A DNA stretch of 64,000 bases from positions 3,698,897-3,762,896 of the forward strand of contig OX246740.1 in the NCBI GenBank assembly GCA_945910005.1, given 5' to 3'. The position numbers and the translations under genes are program-made. This stretch comes from Isoperla grammatica (taxonomy: Eukaryota; Arthropoda; Insecta; Plecoptera; Perlodidae). Positions 20,090-29,471 of the stretch are shown here, piece after piece (the first letter of the stretch is position 1; every line of letters starts with the position of its first letter). The notes under the pieces are model-generated. The model did not search any database, was not told the DNA's origin, and saw only the letters and a program-made list of their open reading frames with translations.

Positions 20090-22874
20090 GTAAGTCTACA
20101 TTTACATACACTTATTTCAAGGGTCGAGACGGAGTTTCTAAATAATATTTGTGATCATTTTAAAATTATGTGTTATATTATTATGTAAGCTAATAGGTAT
20201 GTGTCCCAAACGAGTAGATCCTAGTTTACAGATTGCAATCATTGGCTGGGTGGTGGGGGGGGGGGGGGGGGGGCTGAGGATGGGCACTTCCAGTACTCGA
20301 GTGAGGGGGAAACGTCCCAAAATCGTGGAGATAGTTATGTATGTGGGTTCATGACTTGGGGATTAGAAACTATATACCGGAAAAGACCTGCAAATACAGT
20401 TCCATTCACTTATAAATTAACACTATATATAGTGTCTGCGGCATCAAAGCGTGAGAATGTGATGGTTTATATTCATATATTTGACAACTTAAAATATTTA
20501 AAATTGTGGGTAGATACCGTAGCTAAATATTATCAAGGTCAACAGATAATGAAACAAAATATATTATGCAAAATCATTTTTTTTTCATTAAATCCAATAA
20601 TTGAGATAGTATTGTATTATCAGATTTTATCCAACCTGATTTTTGCACATTTTTTCCGTTGTTGTTATAGACGTCGATAATATCTATCTGTGATATATAC
20701 TTACAATTTCGATTGTAGAAGTCGTTTTTAAGATTCGAACAGAAAATCGTAATACTCAAGATTTTCTGCCTAAGACTCTAATCATGTTTATAGCGATTTT
20801 CTGTTTGATTTACTTACTATATGTAATATTGAATCGCGTTGCTGTTGTGAAAACCAACCGAGCTTTACTCTTGTACAAGGACTCGCCATAATAAATAGTG
20901 AGAATATAAATTATATTAGCACAAAGCTTAAAGCCTGCACTTTCGTTATATGAATGTAATAAAAGTTTGATATACATATGGATAACAACTTTTTAGCTTC
21001 TACGGATATTGATTTCTCATTTTGTATTGCCGATTATTTTGAGTTATATGATCGCCAAGTTAGCAAGTTCATGCAAGAACTCATAGTACGATAAATTTGG
21101 CAATTATTTACTTGATTGCAAATGTAAATCGAAATCAATGCAATCTTCTTTTAGTTTCATTTGTAGATTCCAACCTTACATTTTATCAAATATCACTTCT
21201 TTCATGAACTTTCATGAACATGAACTTCTTCAATGATCTACAATCGACTAGGATTTTTAAAAATATTATTAATTGTTGATCAGAACCTCACCCCAGTGTA
21301 TCCGCTCACGCACGTTACAAAGCCAAATGAAGCAACGTCATATATATTTATACTGCATTCCGAAAACTGTGATACGCGATAGCAAACTAACTTCACACGT
21401 GGTCAATCAGTACTGCTCCAGCTTCTGGCTGTCAATAAAAGACAAGTGTATAAGTACACGTGCTCAATCAGTACTGCTCCAGCTACTGGCTGTCAATAAA
21501 AGGCAAGTCTATAGGCACACGTGCTCAATCAGTACTGCTCCAGCTACTTGCTGTCAATAAAAGGCAAGTGTAAAGGCACACGTGCTCAATCAGTACTGCT
21601 CCAGCTACTTGCTGTCAATAAAAGGCAAGTGTAAAGGCACACGTGCTCAATCAGTACTGCTCCAGCTACTTGCTGTCAATAAGAGGCAAGAGTATAGGCA
21701 CACGTGCTCAATCAGTACTGCTCCAGCTACTTTCTGTCAATAACAGGCAAGAGTATAGGCACACGTGCTCAATCAGTATACTTCTCCAGCTACTTGCTGT
21801 CAATAAAAGGCAAGTGTAAAGGCACACGTGCTCAATCAGTACTGCTCCAGCTACTTACTGTCAATAACAGGCAAGAGTATAGGCACACGTGCTCAATCAG
21901 TACTTCTCCAGCTACTTGCTGTCAATAAAAGGCAAGTGTAAAGGCACACGTGCTCAATCAGTATTGCTCCAGCTACTGGCTATACTGGCTGTCAATTAAT
22001 GCAAGTGTTTATAGGCAAATTGGAGATAGCAGAACTGGATGTTTTATTTTTAAACGTAATTATAGTAAAAAGTAATTGTAACATTTTTATGGTAGATGTT
22101 CATACCAAAATATAAATTTTGAACGTACCGCGGTACGCTTAGGTCAATGCAGGTATTACATTATGCGTTTGCTTATATCAAGGGGGCGCTTGCACAACAA
22201 CGACAGGACATTTAACAGGGTCAATATACTCCATTAAATTTTTAAGAAAGAAATGGCAGGCGTAAACCTCCCATCTATCCGCGCCGGGAACGTTTTTAAA
22301 ATTAAAAACTTATTAAGCAATTAAACGCCGTTAAAATAGCTCAATAATTTAATTAATTAGGGCACAATGACACTTTATTAAAGAAAATAGTTTGATATAC
22401 ATTCATTCATAAGTCAACTTCTTGTGATCAACTTATCTTCTGGTTACACAGAAGTATTTTGACAAAGTTGTTTCCAGTGAAGCCAATGTGAAAGATTATT
22501 AAAAATATATCGTGTTATGAAACGTACAAATGATCAAAACATGGAGAGGGCAAATCACAAGAAACCCCCAACTGTACTGTTAACCCAGCTAACTATGGAT
22601 CTCTAAAGAATCCTCGCCCAGGTCAGATGACGAAATTACTAGTTCCTAGTGGGAACAAAGATGAAACGCGTAATTCAATAATTGGTATTTAGTATTTGTT
22701 CTCAGATATGAGCCGGGTTTCACAGGAGGTAGAAAGTGAGATTGGACTAAGAGTTAAGACCAGAAATGGACTTCGAATCTCTTGTGAATCCCCCGTATAT
22801 ATTTATATATTAGATTGTTTATGGTAAAACACCACCAAAGGAAACATCCAATACTAACACACGTTCTCTCTCAG
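20090..22874 (+). other. Gene 2 intron 1 (2,785 bp, phase 0)
   Basis: The intron runs from gtaagt to the pyrimidine-rich acceptor gttctctctcag. It contains a 19-bp G tract (20255..20273) and the 61-bp tandem array at about 21400. Short frames at 20351..20680 and 21273..21560 are not supported as exons. Confidence 0.68.
21400..22015. repeat. 61-bp minisatellite, about 10 units
   Basis: The unit starts gctcaatcagtactgctcca and continues with gctacttgctgtcaataaaa and ggcaagtgtaaaggcacacg. Units start near 21400 and then about every 61 bp. The first and last are diverged, and one has a 2-bp insertion. It lies in the gene 2 intron. The Ser/Gln-like frames over it are repeat artefacts. Confidence 0.92.
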
Positions 22875-24287
22875 TCAGGATATCAAGCCTCGGTGGTGAA
22901 CGCAGCTTTGCCCGGCGACTACAACGACTACTATGACTACGTTTACTACGATTTCGTTGACACAGATGAAGATTCAACTGGAGGCAGAACTCAGCTTGGA
23001 TACCAACATCAAACTGAGGGAGATAATGACCATACACAAATTTCAGCGAAAGCGCAGACAATTAATGACAAACAAACGTCATTGGTTCTTAAAAGAGTGA
23101 AACGGGCGAAAGAAACAGATCCTAGTACAACAACAACGAAAGAACCCAAAACCCCTAAACCAAGTAGCAAAGAAGTGAACGGAACAACTACTCCCAAGCC
23201 AACCAAAACCCCCAAACCAAGTAGCAAAGAAGTGAACGGAACAACTACTCCCAAGCCAACCAAAACCCCCAAACCAAGTAGCAAAGAAGTGAACGGAACA
23301 ACTACTCCCAAGCCAACCAAATCCACCAAACTAAGTAGCAAAGAAGTAAAGGCATCGGGCACGTCCACAACCTCACCGACAACAGCAAGTTCACCGGTTG
23401 GCGGAGAAACAGCCCCAACAGCCACAACAACCCCAACAACCATATCACCAGACTACAATTATGATTATTATGACTATCAGCAACCTGATCAAGGTGTCAG
23501 AGATCCCATAGAAGCAACCCCATCGCCACAAGAACCAAGCACCACTCCCCCGCCTCCACCACCACCACCACCACCACCACCACCACCACCACCACCACCA
23601 CCACCACCACCACCACCACCACCACCTCCACCTCCACCTCCACCTCCACCTCCACCTCCACCTCCACCTCCACCTCCACCTCCACCTCCACCTCCACCTC
23701 CACCTCCACCTCCACCTCCACCTCCACCTCCACCTCAACCTCCACCTCCACCTCCACCTCCACCTCCACCTCCACCTCCACCTCCACCTCCGCCTCCACC
23801 TCCACCTCCACCTCCACCTCCACCACCACCTCCACCTCCACCACCACTATCCTCTACGCCTCGCTCCCCAGGCCCACGTATCAGAGTGGCCGGCACGCGT
23901 CCTCCCAACCCCAAAAATCCCGACTACATCTATGACGACGACGCCTTGGGTTTAGGTGAGTACGACCCAGTTCCTGTAGCCCCGGACAATCCTGGAGCTC
24001 CGTACAATCCTAGAGCTCCGTACAATCCTGGAGCTCCGTACAATCCTGCAGACCCCTATCGCCTCTACAGTCCAGGGAGGAGACGAACAACACGTGCTGC
24101 CCCGGTGTACAACTACATGCCGATAGCCTTGAACGTCGGGGGCTGCGACAAGGACACCACTACTGCTCGCTCGCCCAGGAGGAGAACGACCACCGCCAAG
24201 CCCAGACGTAGAAGACTGCGACCCGGCCGCCGTCGGAGGACAACCACGCCAATACCGCTCGTCGACATCAAATATATCGGCTGCTAA
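22875..24287 (+). CDS. Gene 2, exon 2: secreted Thr/Lys-repeat / poly-proline pro-protein (491 aa with exon 1)
   Basis: The acceptor gttctctctcag|tca gga tat is in phase 0. Order by residue of the joined protein: signal 1-21; acidic Tyr-rich pro-segment with DYNDYYDYVYYDFVDTDED; furin-type site RVKR ending at 98; a 19-aa repeat TPKPSSKEVNGTTTPKPTK in about 3.5 copies; Thr-rich linker; DYNYDYYDYQQPDQGVRD; proline tract 246-345 (63 P, one Q, 36 P); DYIYDDDALGLGE from 371; APYNPG hexapeptides; YMPIALNVGGCDK with Cys445; and a basic tail RRRRLRPG...TTTPIPL ending in Cys491. It matches gene 1 block for block, though the repeats differ. The frame continues upstream of 22875 to a Met at 22821, but that stretch lacks a signal peptide and is read as intron. 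The likely role is extracellular structural; it is not a known family. Confidence 0.86.
   Translation, partial: SGYQASVVNAALPGDYNDYYDYVYYDFVDTDEDSTGGRTQLGYQHQTEGDNDHTQISAKAQTINDKQTSLVLKRVKRAKETDPSTTTTKEPKTPKPSSKEVNGTTTPKPTKTPKPSSKEVNGTTTPKPTKTPKPSSKEVNGTTTPKPTKSTKLSSKEVKASGTSTTSPTTASSPVGGETAPTATTTPTTISPDYNYDYYDYQQPDQGVRDPIEATPSPQEPSTTPPPPPPPPPPPPPPPPPPPPPPPPPPPPPPPPPPPPPPPPPPPPPPPPPPPPPPPPPPPPPPPQPPPPPPPPPPPPPPPPPPPPPPPPPPPPPPPPPPPPLSSTPRSPGPRIRVAGTRPPNPKNPDYIYDDDALGLGEYDPVPVAPDNPGAPYNPRAPYNPGAPYNPADPYRLYSPGRRRTTRAAPVYNYMPIALNVGGCDKDTTTARSPRRRTTTAKPRRRRLRPGRRRRTTTPIPLVDIKYIGC
23148..23350 (+). repeat. 57-bp coding tandem repeat
   Basis: Three near-identical 57-bp units (ccaagtagcaaagaagtgaa and onward) start at 23160, 23217 and 23274. 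A diverged fourth (ctaagtagc) starts near 23331. They encode PSSKEVNGTTTPKPTKTPK. Confidence 0.93.
23547..23846 (+). repeat. CCA/CCT coding microsatellite, 63 Pro + Gln + 36 Pro
   Basis: A 300-nt in-frame tract. It begins as pure (CCA)n, then becomes the CCTCCA hexamer, with one CAA (Gln) at 23736..23738. The minus-strand Trp/Arg and Glu/Val frames are shadows. Confidence 0.95.
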
Positions 24288-24460
24288 CGCGTTCGCAATC
24301 CATGTTATATATATTTACAGGTCAATTTTGGTGGTCCATTTTCTATATTGTTCTTCATTTTACAACTACGTTTACATGATATGATATCATACTCAAGGGA
24401 CAATTCAAATCAAAAGTGGATAATTACAATACACACACACATATATATATATATGTACAT

Positions 24461-24710
24461 GTTGCGATTTTCTGAGGATTGTGGCCGCGAATAATGTACT
24501 AACGAAGGAGGCACTGACTTACCGCGACTAGACTGACTTGAATTGATTGACTTGACAATTGCGGCTACGAAGCTCGAGCTGCACATCGTCGAGTGAGGGC
24601 CTCTGAGGATGGGAGATGTGACTTTCCCGAAACGTCAGGAAGAGAAGGGCAAGTCAGTGCCTCCTTCTTTAGTACATTATTCGCGGCAACAATCCCCAGA
24701 AAATTGCAAC
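24461..24710. mobile_element. Foldback element with 60-bp arms beside TA/CA microsatellites
   Basis: The left arm 24461..24520 begins gttgcgattttctgaggatt. The right arm 24651..24710 ends aatccccagaaaattgcaac. Inner arm ends are ggcactgactt and aagtcagtgcc. The spacer includes ttcccgaaacgtcagg. (CA)n(TA)n runs flank both sides. Like the elements at 1012 and 9237 it carries a gaaacgt/acgtttc core, so these may be one family. Confidence 0.75.
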
Positions 24711-25089
24711 AGGTACACATATGTCCGTGAAAACTTGAGAACTTATATATATATATATATATACACACACTAGTGAAGTGATACATATACAGTGAGGTGC
24801 GGGACATGTCAGCAATTGTCAAAAAGGCATGGCCCTACAGTGGAGAATAAGAGAGCCAATAGAAATAAATTTGAATGGTAAGATTAAAACATTCTTTCAA
24901 ATCAAATACATTTACTCATTATACCGGAATCGAAAATCGAGGTGAAGACCCCTGGAACCAAACAAAAATTATAATAGCAATCAAAACTAATATAAAATTG
25001 GACCATCATAAATATTGCTGTTCGCGCCAAGTATTTAAATACATTTCCGTTTCCCCTCATTTTAGTATCTTCTCCTAGCTCTTCACCTT

Positions 25090-25440
25090 CAACCCCCGAT
25101 TCACTGTCAGAGTGCTGTCGACCGGGCTTATCTCGGTCTCTCTCGCCGTTGAACGCTCACGGACTGCACATCGGCGAGTCTGCGTGTCTCCACACTTTTC
25201 GTGTTTCGTTGCCCTCGTATTCGAGACGAGGGCAAAAGTGTTTACTTCGCCATTTTCACAGTGTTTCTTTTTTATTTGTATTTCTTCACGTTACTTTACT
25301 TATTAACTGTGCATACGTGTTTTTTTGTGTTAATTTTCAATCATTCTTCAACCGCGACTAAACTTCAACCATCTTCGTCCACCACGGCCTCTCCGCAACC
25401 ACCATCTTCGAGCTACCGGAAACTAAGCAAGGTAAGACAG
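25090..25440 (+). other. Pyrimidine-rich, relatively GC-rich segment with a donor-like end
   Basis: The stretch is unusually rich in ctcggtctctctcgcc and related motifs. It ends at aaactaagcaag|gtaagac, a good splice-donor match. Overlapping short frames in all three plus-strand registers give no recognisable protein. It precedes a LINE C-terminal remnant, so it could be that element's 5' region or a non-coding first exon. Confidence 0.3.
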
Positions 25441-25584
25441 TGAAATCGGTCCTTTCCTCACCTCCTATCTTGACCAGTCCGTTTTCCCCCTCATTCCCCC
25501 TCTTTTTTCTTGCCTCGTTCGCAACATTGCAATTTCACAAAGGGACGAAGGGTTCTGTTTTACCAACCTCGGACGTGCACCTCT

Positions 25585-26065
25585 GCCTACCAACGCTAAT
25601 TCTTTTACCGTGCAACATTGCTATGGAATACTCTACCGAGCTCCATGAAAACTTTAAAATAAGATAACATTAGAAGTACACTAAAGACCCACTTGTTAAA
25701 AACATAAACTCACTAACATTATTATTTTACATATCTTACTGTAATGTACCTTATAGTACTATGCGTATTTTAATATTATATTTGGTCAAACACCAAGCAA
25801 CAGATAAATGCTTCAACCAACTTTTCTCCATTCTAACACTTACTTTCGTGTCTTCCTAACCTTACACACTGAACTGATACCTGTATAGAAGCTTGGCAAT
25901 GACTTATGGCATGTTAGGTAAATCAAATTGTACGAAAATACTAAATGTTATATAATTTAAAGTACGCCTATGCTAGTCTCAAGTATTATAATGTACTATT
26001 CATGTATTATAGTCACATCTAAAGTTTACTAATGTTAATGACAATAAGCAAAGCAACAATAAATA
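25585..26065 (+). mobile_element. Decayed non-LTR retrotransposon (LINE) 3' end
   Basis: In one frame with internal stops the plus strand reads SAYQR, stop, FFYRATLLWNTLPSSMKTLK, stop, DNIRSTLKTHLLKT, stop (25707). YRAxLLWNTLPSS...STLKTHLL is the standard C-terminal signature of CR1/L2-type LINE proteins. The following about 350 bp would be 3' UTR, ending near caataaataaatg (about 26058). The nonsense codons show that it is dead. Confidence 0.65.
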
Positions 26066-27961
26066 AATGTAATCTAATGAGTCATTAATACAGGTGATAG
26101 GCCCAAAGTGGTACGAAATATGCTCTGTTGGCTACCTCCTTTAATATTCACTTAACGCTTGTTGTATTTTAATACTGTCAATATATAACTTCCACCTCTC
26201 TTTGCAACCGAATGTATCAACTTTCGTGTATAAAAATTATTTTCAAGGCATTCGACACAGTCACATAAACAATAAACCACCTTATTCCGGCCAACTAAAG
26301 CAACGAATATTAATATTCCAAACACTTCCGATTCAGACCCCATGACAACAAGTCGGACTAATAAGACAATTGAGACTCAATTTGACTTCGCCGCCCCGCA
26401 CCATAATCATAGGTTGCACGTACGTCACATCTTTGCGCGTGGCGGTCACATATGCGATCAAACTTTGACGTTGCCATGGAGAAACAATTGAAGGCTGTTG
26501 TGGTAGAACACATAAATGCTCAGTTCTTTAAAATCCAGCCTGTTTTTTGAATAAAATTGGTAAAAGTGGTATTTTTAATTGTTTTATTCCTTATTTTTAC
26601 TTTTAAATTCTATAAGGCTTATTTATTAAATTTGTATAATATTTGCTAATGATCTAGGATTGGTCTTTCTCAATTGTGTCGCAATCATGGCCGCTGTGAC
26701 GTCACGTGGGAACTATGAATACCACATGATGTATACGGGACAGAAGTCGGAGCACGCACCACTGTGATATGACCTCATAGTCACTTTGCAAATACTTGAC
26801 GTAGGTTAGGCGATACGTCGGTGGACAGTCCAATCCCTAGCGCTTTTTATCATCTCTACGTGGATATTTCAAAAACACATAGTAATCCAATATAAACACA
26901 TTATTGGCCTACACCAGGAAGATAGGAGTGATCCAGGTTCTGTCATGCAGTAGTGGACTAACCAGCTGCCCCGCACCTCCCTTCTATACTCACAATAAAG
27001 CCAACGTCTACGCGGACACGCCGAAACCAGCAGTGCCTGCAAGGTTAGTCAGGTCCACAAGACAGTGAGGAAGCCAGCTGGTGTTATCGTGCTGTAAAGT
27101 CTTGGAATATGACAACGCCCAGTTACGACTGGTAAACTGAAAGGTAGGTGGGGATAACCGTAAAAGTACAAATATGTCATATAAAATTATGTGTTTTAAT
27201 ATATATATATATTTTATATATACGTTTTTTTATTATGTTGGTTGCAAAACATATTAAAAGAAAACATTTTTTTTTTCAAACGTAATTTTTGATTTACCGT
27301 GAAAATGTTTTTCATATCATATAGATATGATATTTTAGATTTTGTTTGTTGCAAAATGTTTTACAAGGAAACATCTTTACGGAAAACCAATTCTTTACTT
27401 TTATTTTTAAAAATTCAACGTTTAAACCGAAGTATAGAGTGGTCTTTTTCAGGATGTATAAACAGCAACATCACATTACAAAAGGTAAATATAAGGAAGT
27501 CAAAAAAACTGAAATGTTGATTGAAACAAACATTCATAAAAAAGAGCAGTACATTATTTACAGGATGACATATTTTGACACATTTGGGACGGTTTAAACA
27601 CATTTAAAAGCAATTTATACAGACTGAAATCGGAAGTTTCGCAGACAAGGTGAAGTTGGGCGGCAAAAGACTACAACAGTTTATACTTGCAAATCCCAAG
27701 AAAATGACAGGTGGTCAACATTTGATTTGGCTAGATCGTAACCACACGTCCGTCCAAGTGTACTCCAGACAGCCGTCATTACTCCTTGAGGGGTTTGTAT
27801 GACCACATCATACTAATCTGCAATGGATTGAGCGTGAACTGGCTAAAAGTCATTTCCAGGGATTTTCATTGACAATCGAATAACTAAGTATTATACCGTT
27901 GAGTATATAGTCTAAAGGTAAATGCAAAACGCCAGCAGCTGTTTGACAAACGTTTCGTACA
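26066..27961. other. Intergenic sequence with dispersed-repeat pieces
   Basis: At 26684..26735 a segment with ctgtgacgtcacgtgggaac and ctatgaat recurs inverted at about 63160..63212. Around 27235..27400 (tgttggttgcaaaac and tttgttgcaaaatg) are diverged copies of the end of the foldback at 1012..1406. No gene was recognised. Confidence 0.45.
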
Positions 27962-28106
27962 GTCAACATACGCGAGTCGACTAGTAGCAGAATGTAGGCA
28001 CACGCTGCGCGATGACATCGAATCATAAGCGTAGCATCGTTGATCATAACCTTTGTCACTGCGCATGCTCTATAATTCTGCTACTAGCCGACTAGCATAT
28101 GTTGAC
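27962..28106. mobile_element. Foldback element with 32-bp arms
   Basis: The left arm 27962..27993 begins gtcaacatacgcgagtcgac. The right arm 28074..28106 ends ccgactagcatatgttgac. They are reverse complements with about three mismatches over 32 bp. The 80-bp interior is non-coding. No clear target duplication was seen. Confidence 0.6.
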
Positions 28107-28388
28107 CGGTAGACGGAGAGCCACTAGCGTTGCATCTATCTACCTTACACTCTTTACTCGACGCTTCTACATTACACTCATTACCTGTGAGGCACGAGCA
28201 CGGTTTAATAAAACCTACCTTCATGTATTTTTGATCGCTTTTCTTTGTAATAAATCTATGACAGCATTATTTAAAGTGAATATACGGTGATATTAAAAAA
28301 AAAATATTCTCCAATGGCTATTCAAATTCACTTGCAGTTTCGGTAGGAGTGTTTCCGCGCGTGTCCAAACAATTCTGTTTCATATTAC

Positions 28389-28444
28389 TAGTGGTTAAAG
28401 CAACCCATTATCTTGGAGACCCGTGTTCAATTCTCAGCTCTGGT
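28389..28444 (+). mobile_element. tRNA-like fragment, possible SINE head
   Basis: tagtggttaaagcaaccc resembles an A box region and gtgttcaattctc resembles a B box, about 34 bp apart. The acceptor stem is not preserved. Confidence 0.45.
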
Positions 28445-28746
28445 TTTATTGTTATATCTGAACGAGTAAGGGAGTGAGTTGCGAGTAGTAGATTGTCATC
28501 GTGATTTCATGTCAACGTGATGTTTTTCACACAATGCACGCAACGTAATAAAATGTACTCGTTTATTAGGACTTTCATACACGTTCCTAATTATTGTTAT
28601 TGTTCTTAGCACGGTCCAATTTGGTGCGTGTCTTCACTTTAAATCGCAATTCTTTCTATTACTGGTGTGTGTAGTTTAATCTTACAAATTACAATAGCCG
28701 GTGGATAACAACAAGTACTGGTTTCCCAACTTCGGTTTGTAGAATG

Positions 28747-28753
28747 TTATATT
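28747..28753 (+). promoter_or_regulatory. Candidate TATA box of gene 3
   Basis: gTTATATTg lies about 73 bp upstream of the gene 3 ATG. It is weaker than the candidates in genes 1 and 2, and is proposed only by analogy. Confidence 0.25.
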
Positions 28754-28820
28754 GCGCTGTTCATGGAAGTGTCACACTTGCTGGCCAGTATACAACGGCT
28801 TAGGTACTAAAGTGGTGGCA

Positions 28821-28883
28821 ATGAGAAGCACAATGGTGCAATGTTTGGTTCTACTTACATCGCTTTTCGGTCATGCTGTCATG
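28821..28883 (+). CDS. Gene 3, exon 1: signal peptide exon (21 codons)
   Basis: The ATG opens 21 codons: MRSTMVQCLV, LLTSLFGHAV and a final M, followed by ATG|GTGAGT, a strong donor in phase 0. The sequence is a typical signal peptide. The exon length and phase are identical to genes 1 and 2, which supports both the start choice and the grouping of the three genes. It joins in frame to the acceptor aattatttcag at 29461..29471. Confidence 0.8.
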
Positions 28884-29471
28884 GTGAGTGATTTTTGTAA
28901 TTTTTAATATTTTTTATATTTGATTGTTATAATACATACAAACTCGGTCAAAACCGGAAGTCCAAAAAAACATACAATAGACAACAAATATAGAATGAAA
29001 ATAAGCCCGAATGCTTACGTTAGCTGAGCAGGGTTGGATATCTCAATCGTAGTAGTATGATTAGTTGGATATCATAAATGAACTTTCACACATTATTATC
29101 TAAGTAGTAAATAAACAACGTCATCCAATTATTGACCCAGCAAAACCGTCATTCTTTTATGTAGCTCTCTATTCATACATACCTCATCATGCACAGCCAT
29201 CATATACAGCTGTTCATATCGTCATCGTCATCGTCATCGACATCGTCATCCCCATCGTCATCCCCATCGTCATCATCATCACTATATTAGAACAATAATT
29301 TAATTCACACCTATTTCATTCAGGAATATCTCAATCAGATTTCCATTTCCACTGACACAAGCTTCACTATCCTAGTCTTCAATTTTTCTTATTGTAGCAA
29401 ATAAGCCTTAAACTATTTCAACATGGAAAAATCGAAATCACAACTTCTAATATAAATATCAATTATTTCAG
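28884..29471 (+). other. Gene 3 intron 1 (588 bp, phase 0)
   Basis: The intron runs from gtgagt to tatttcag. It contains an interrupted CATCGT/CATCCC microsatellite at about 29219..29280. Nothing else was recognised. Confidence 0.75.

Noticed and set aside
22815..22874. 5' extension of the gene 2 frame to a Met at 22821
   Set aside because: The extension lacks a signal peptide and includes the pyrimidine tract of a strong acceptor; the exon at 20027..20089 joins in frame instead.
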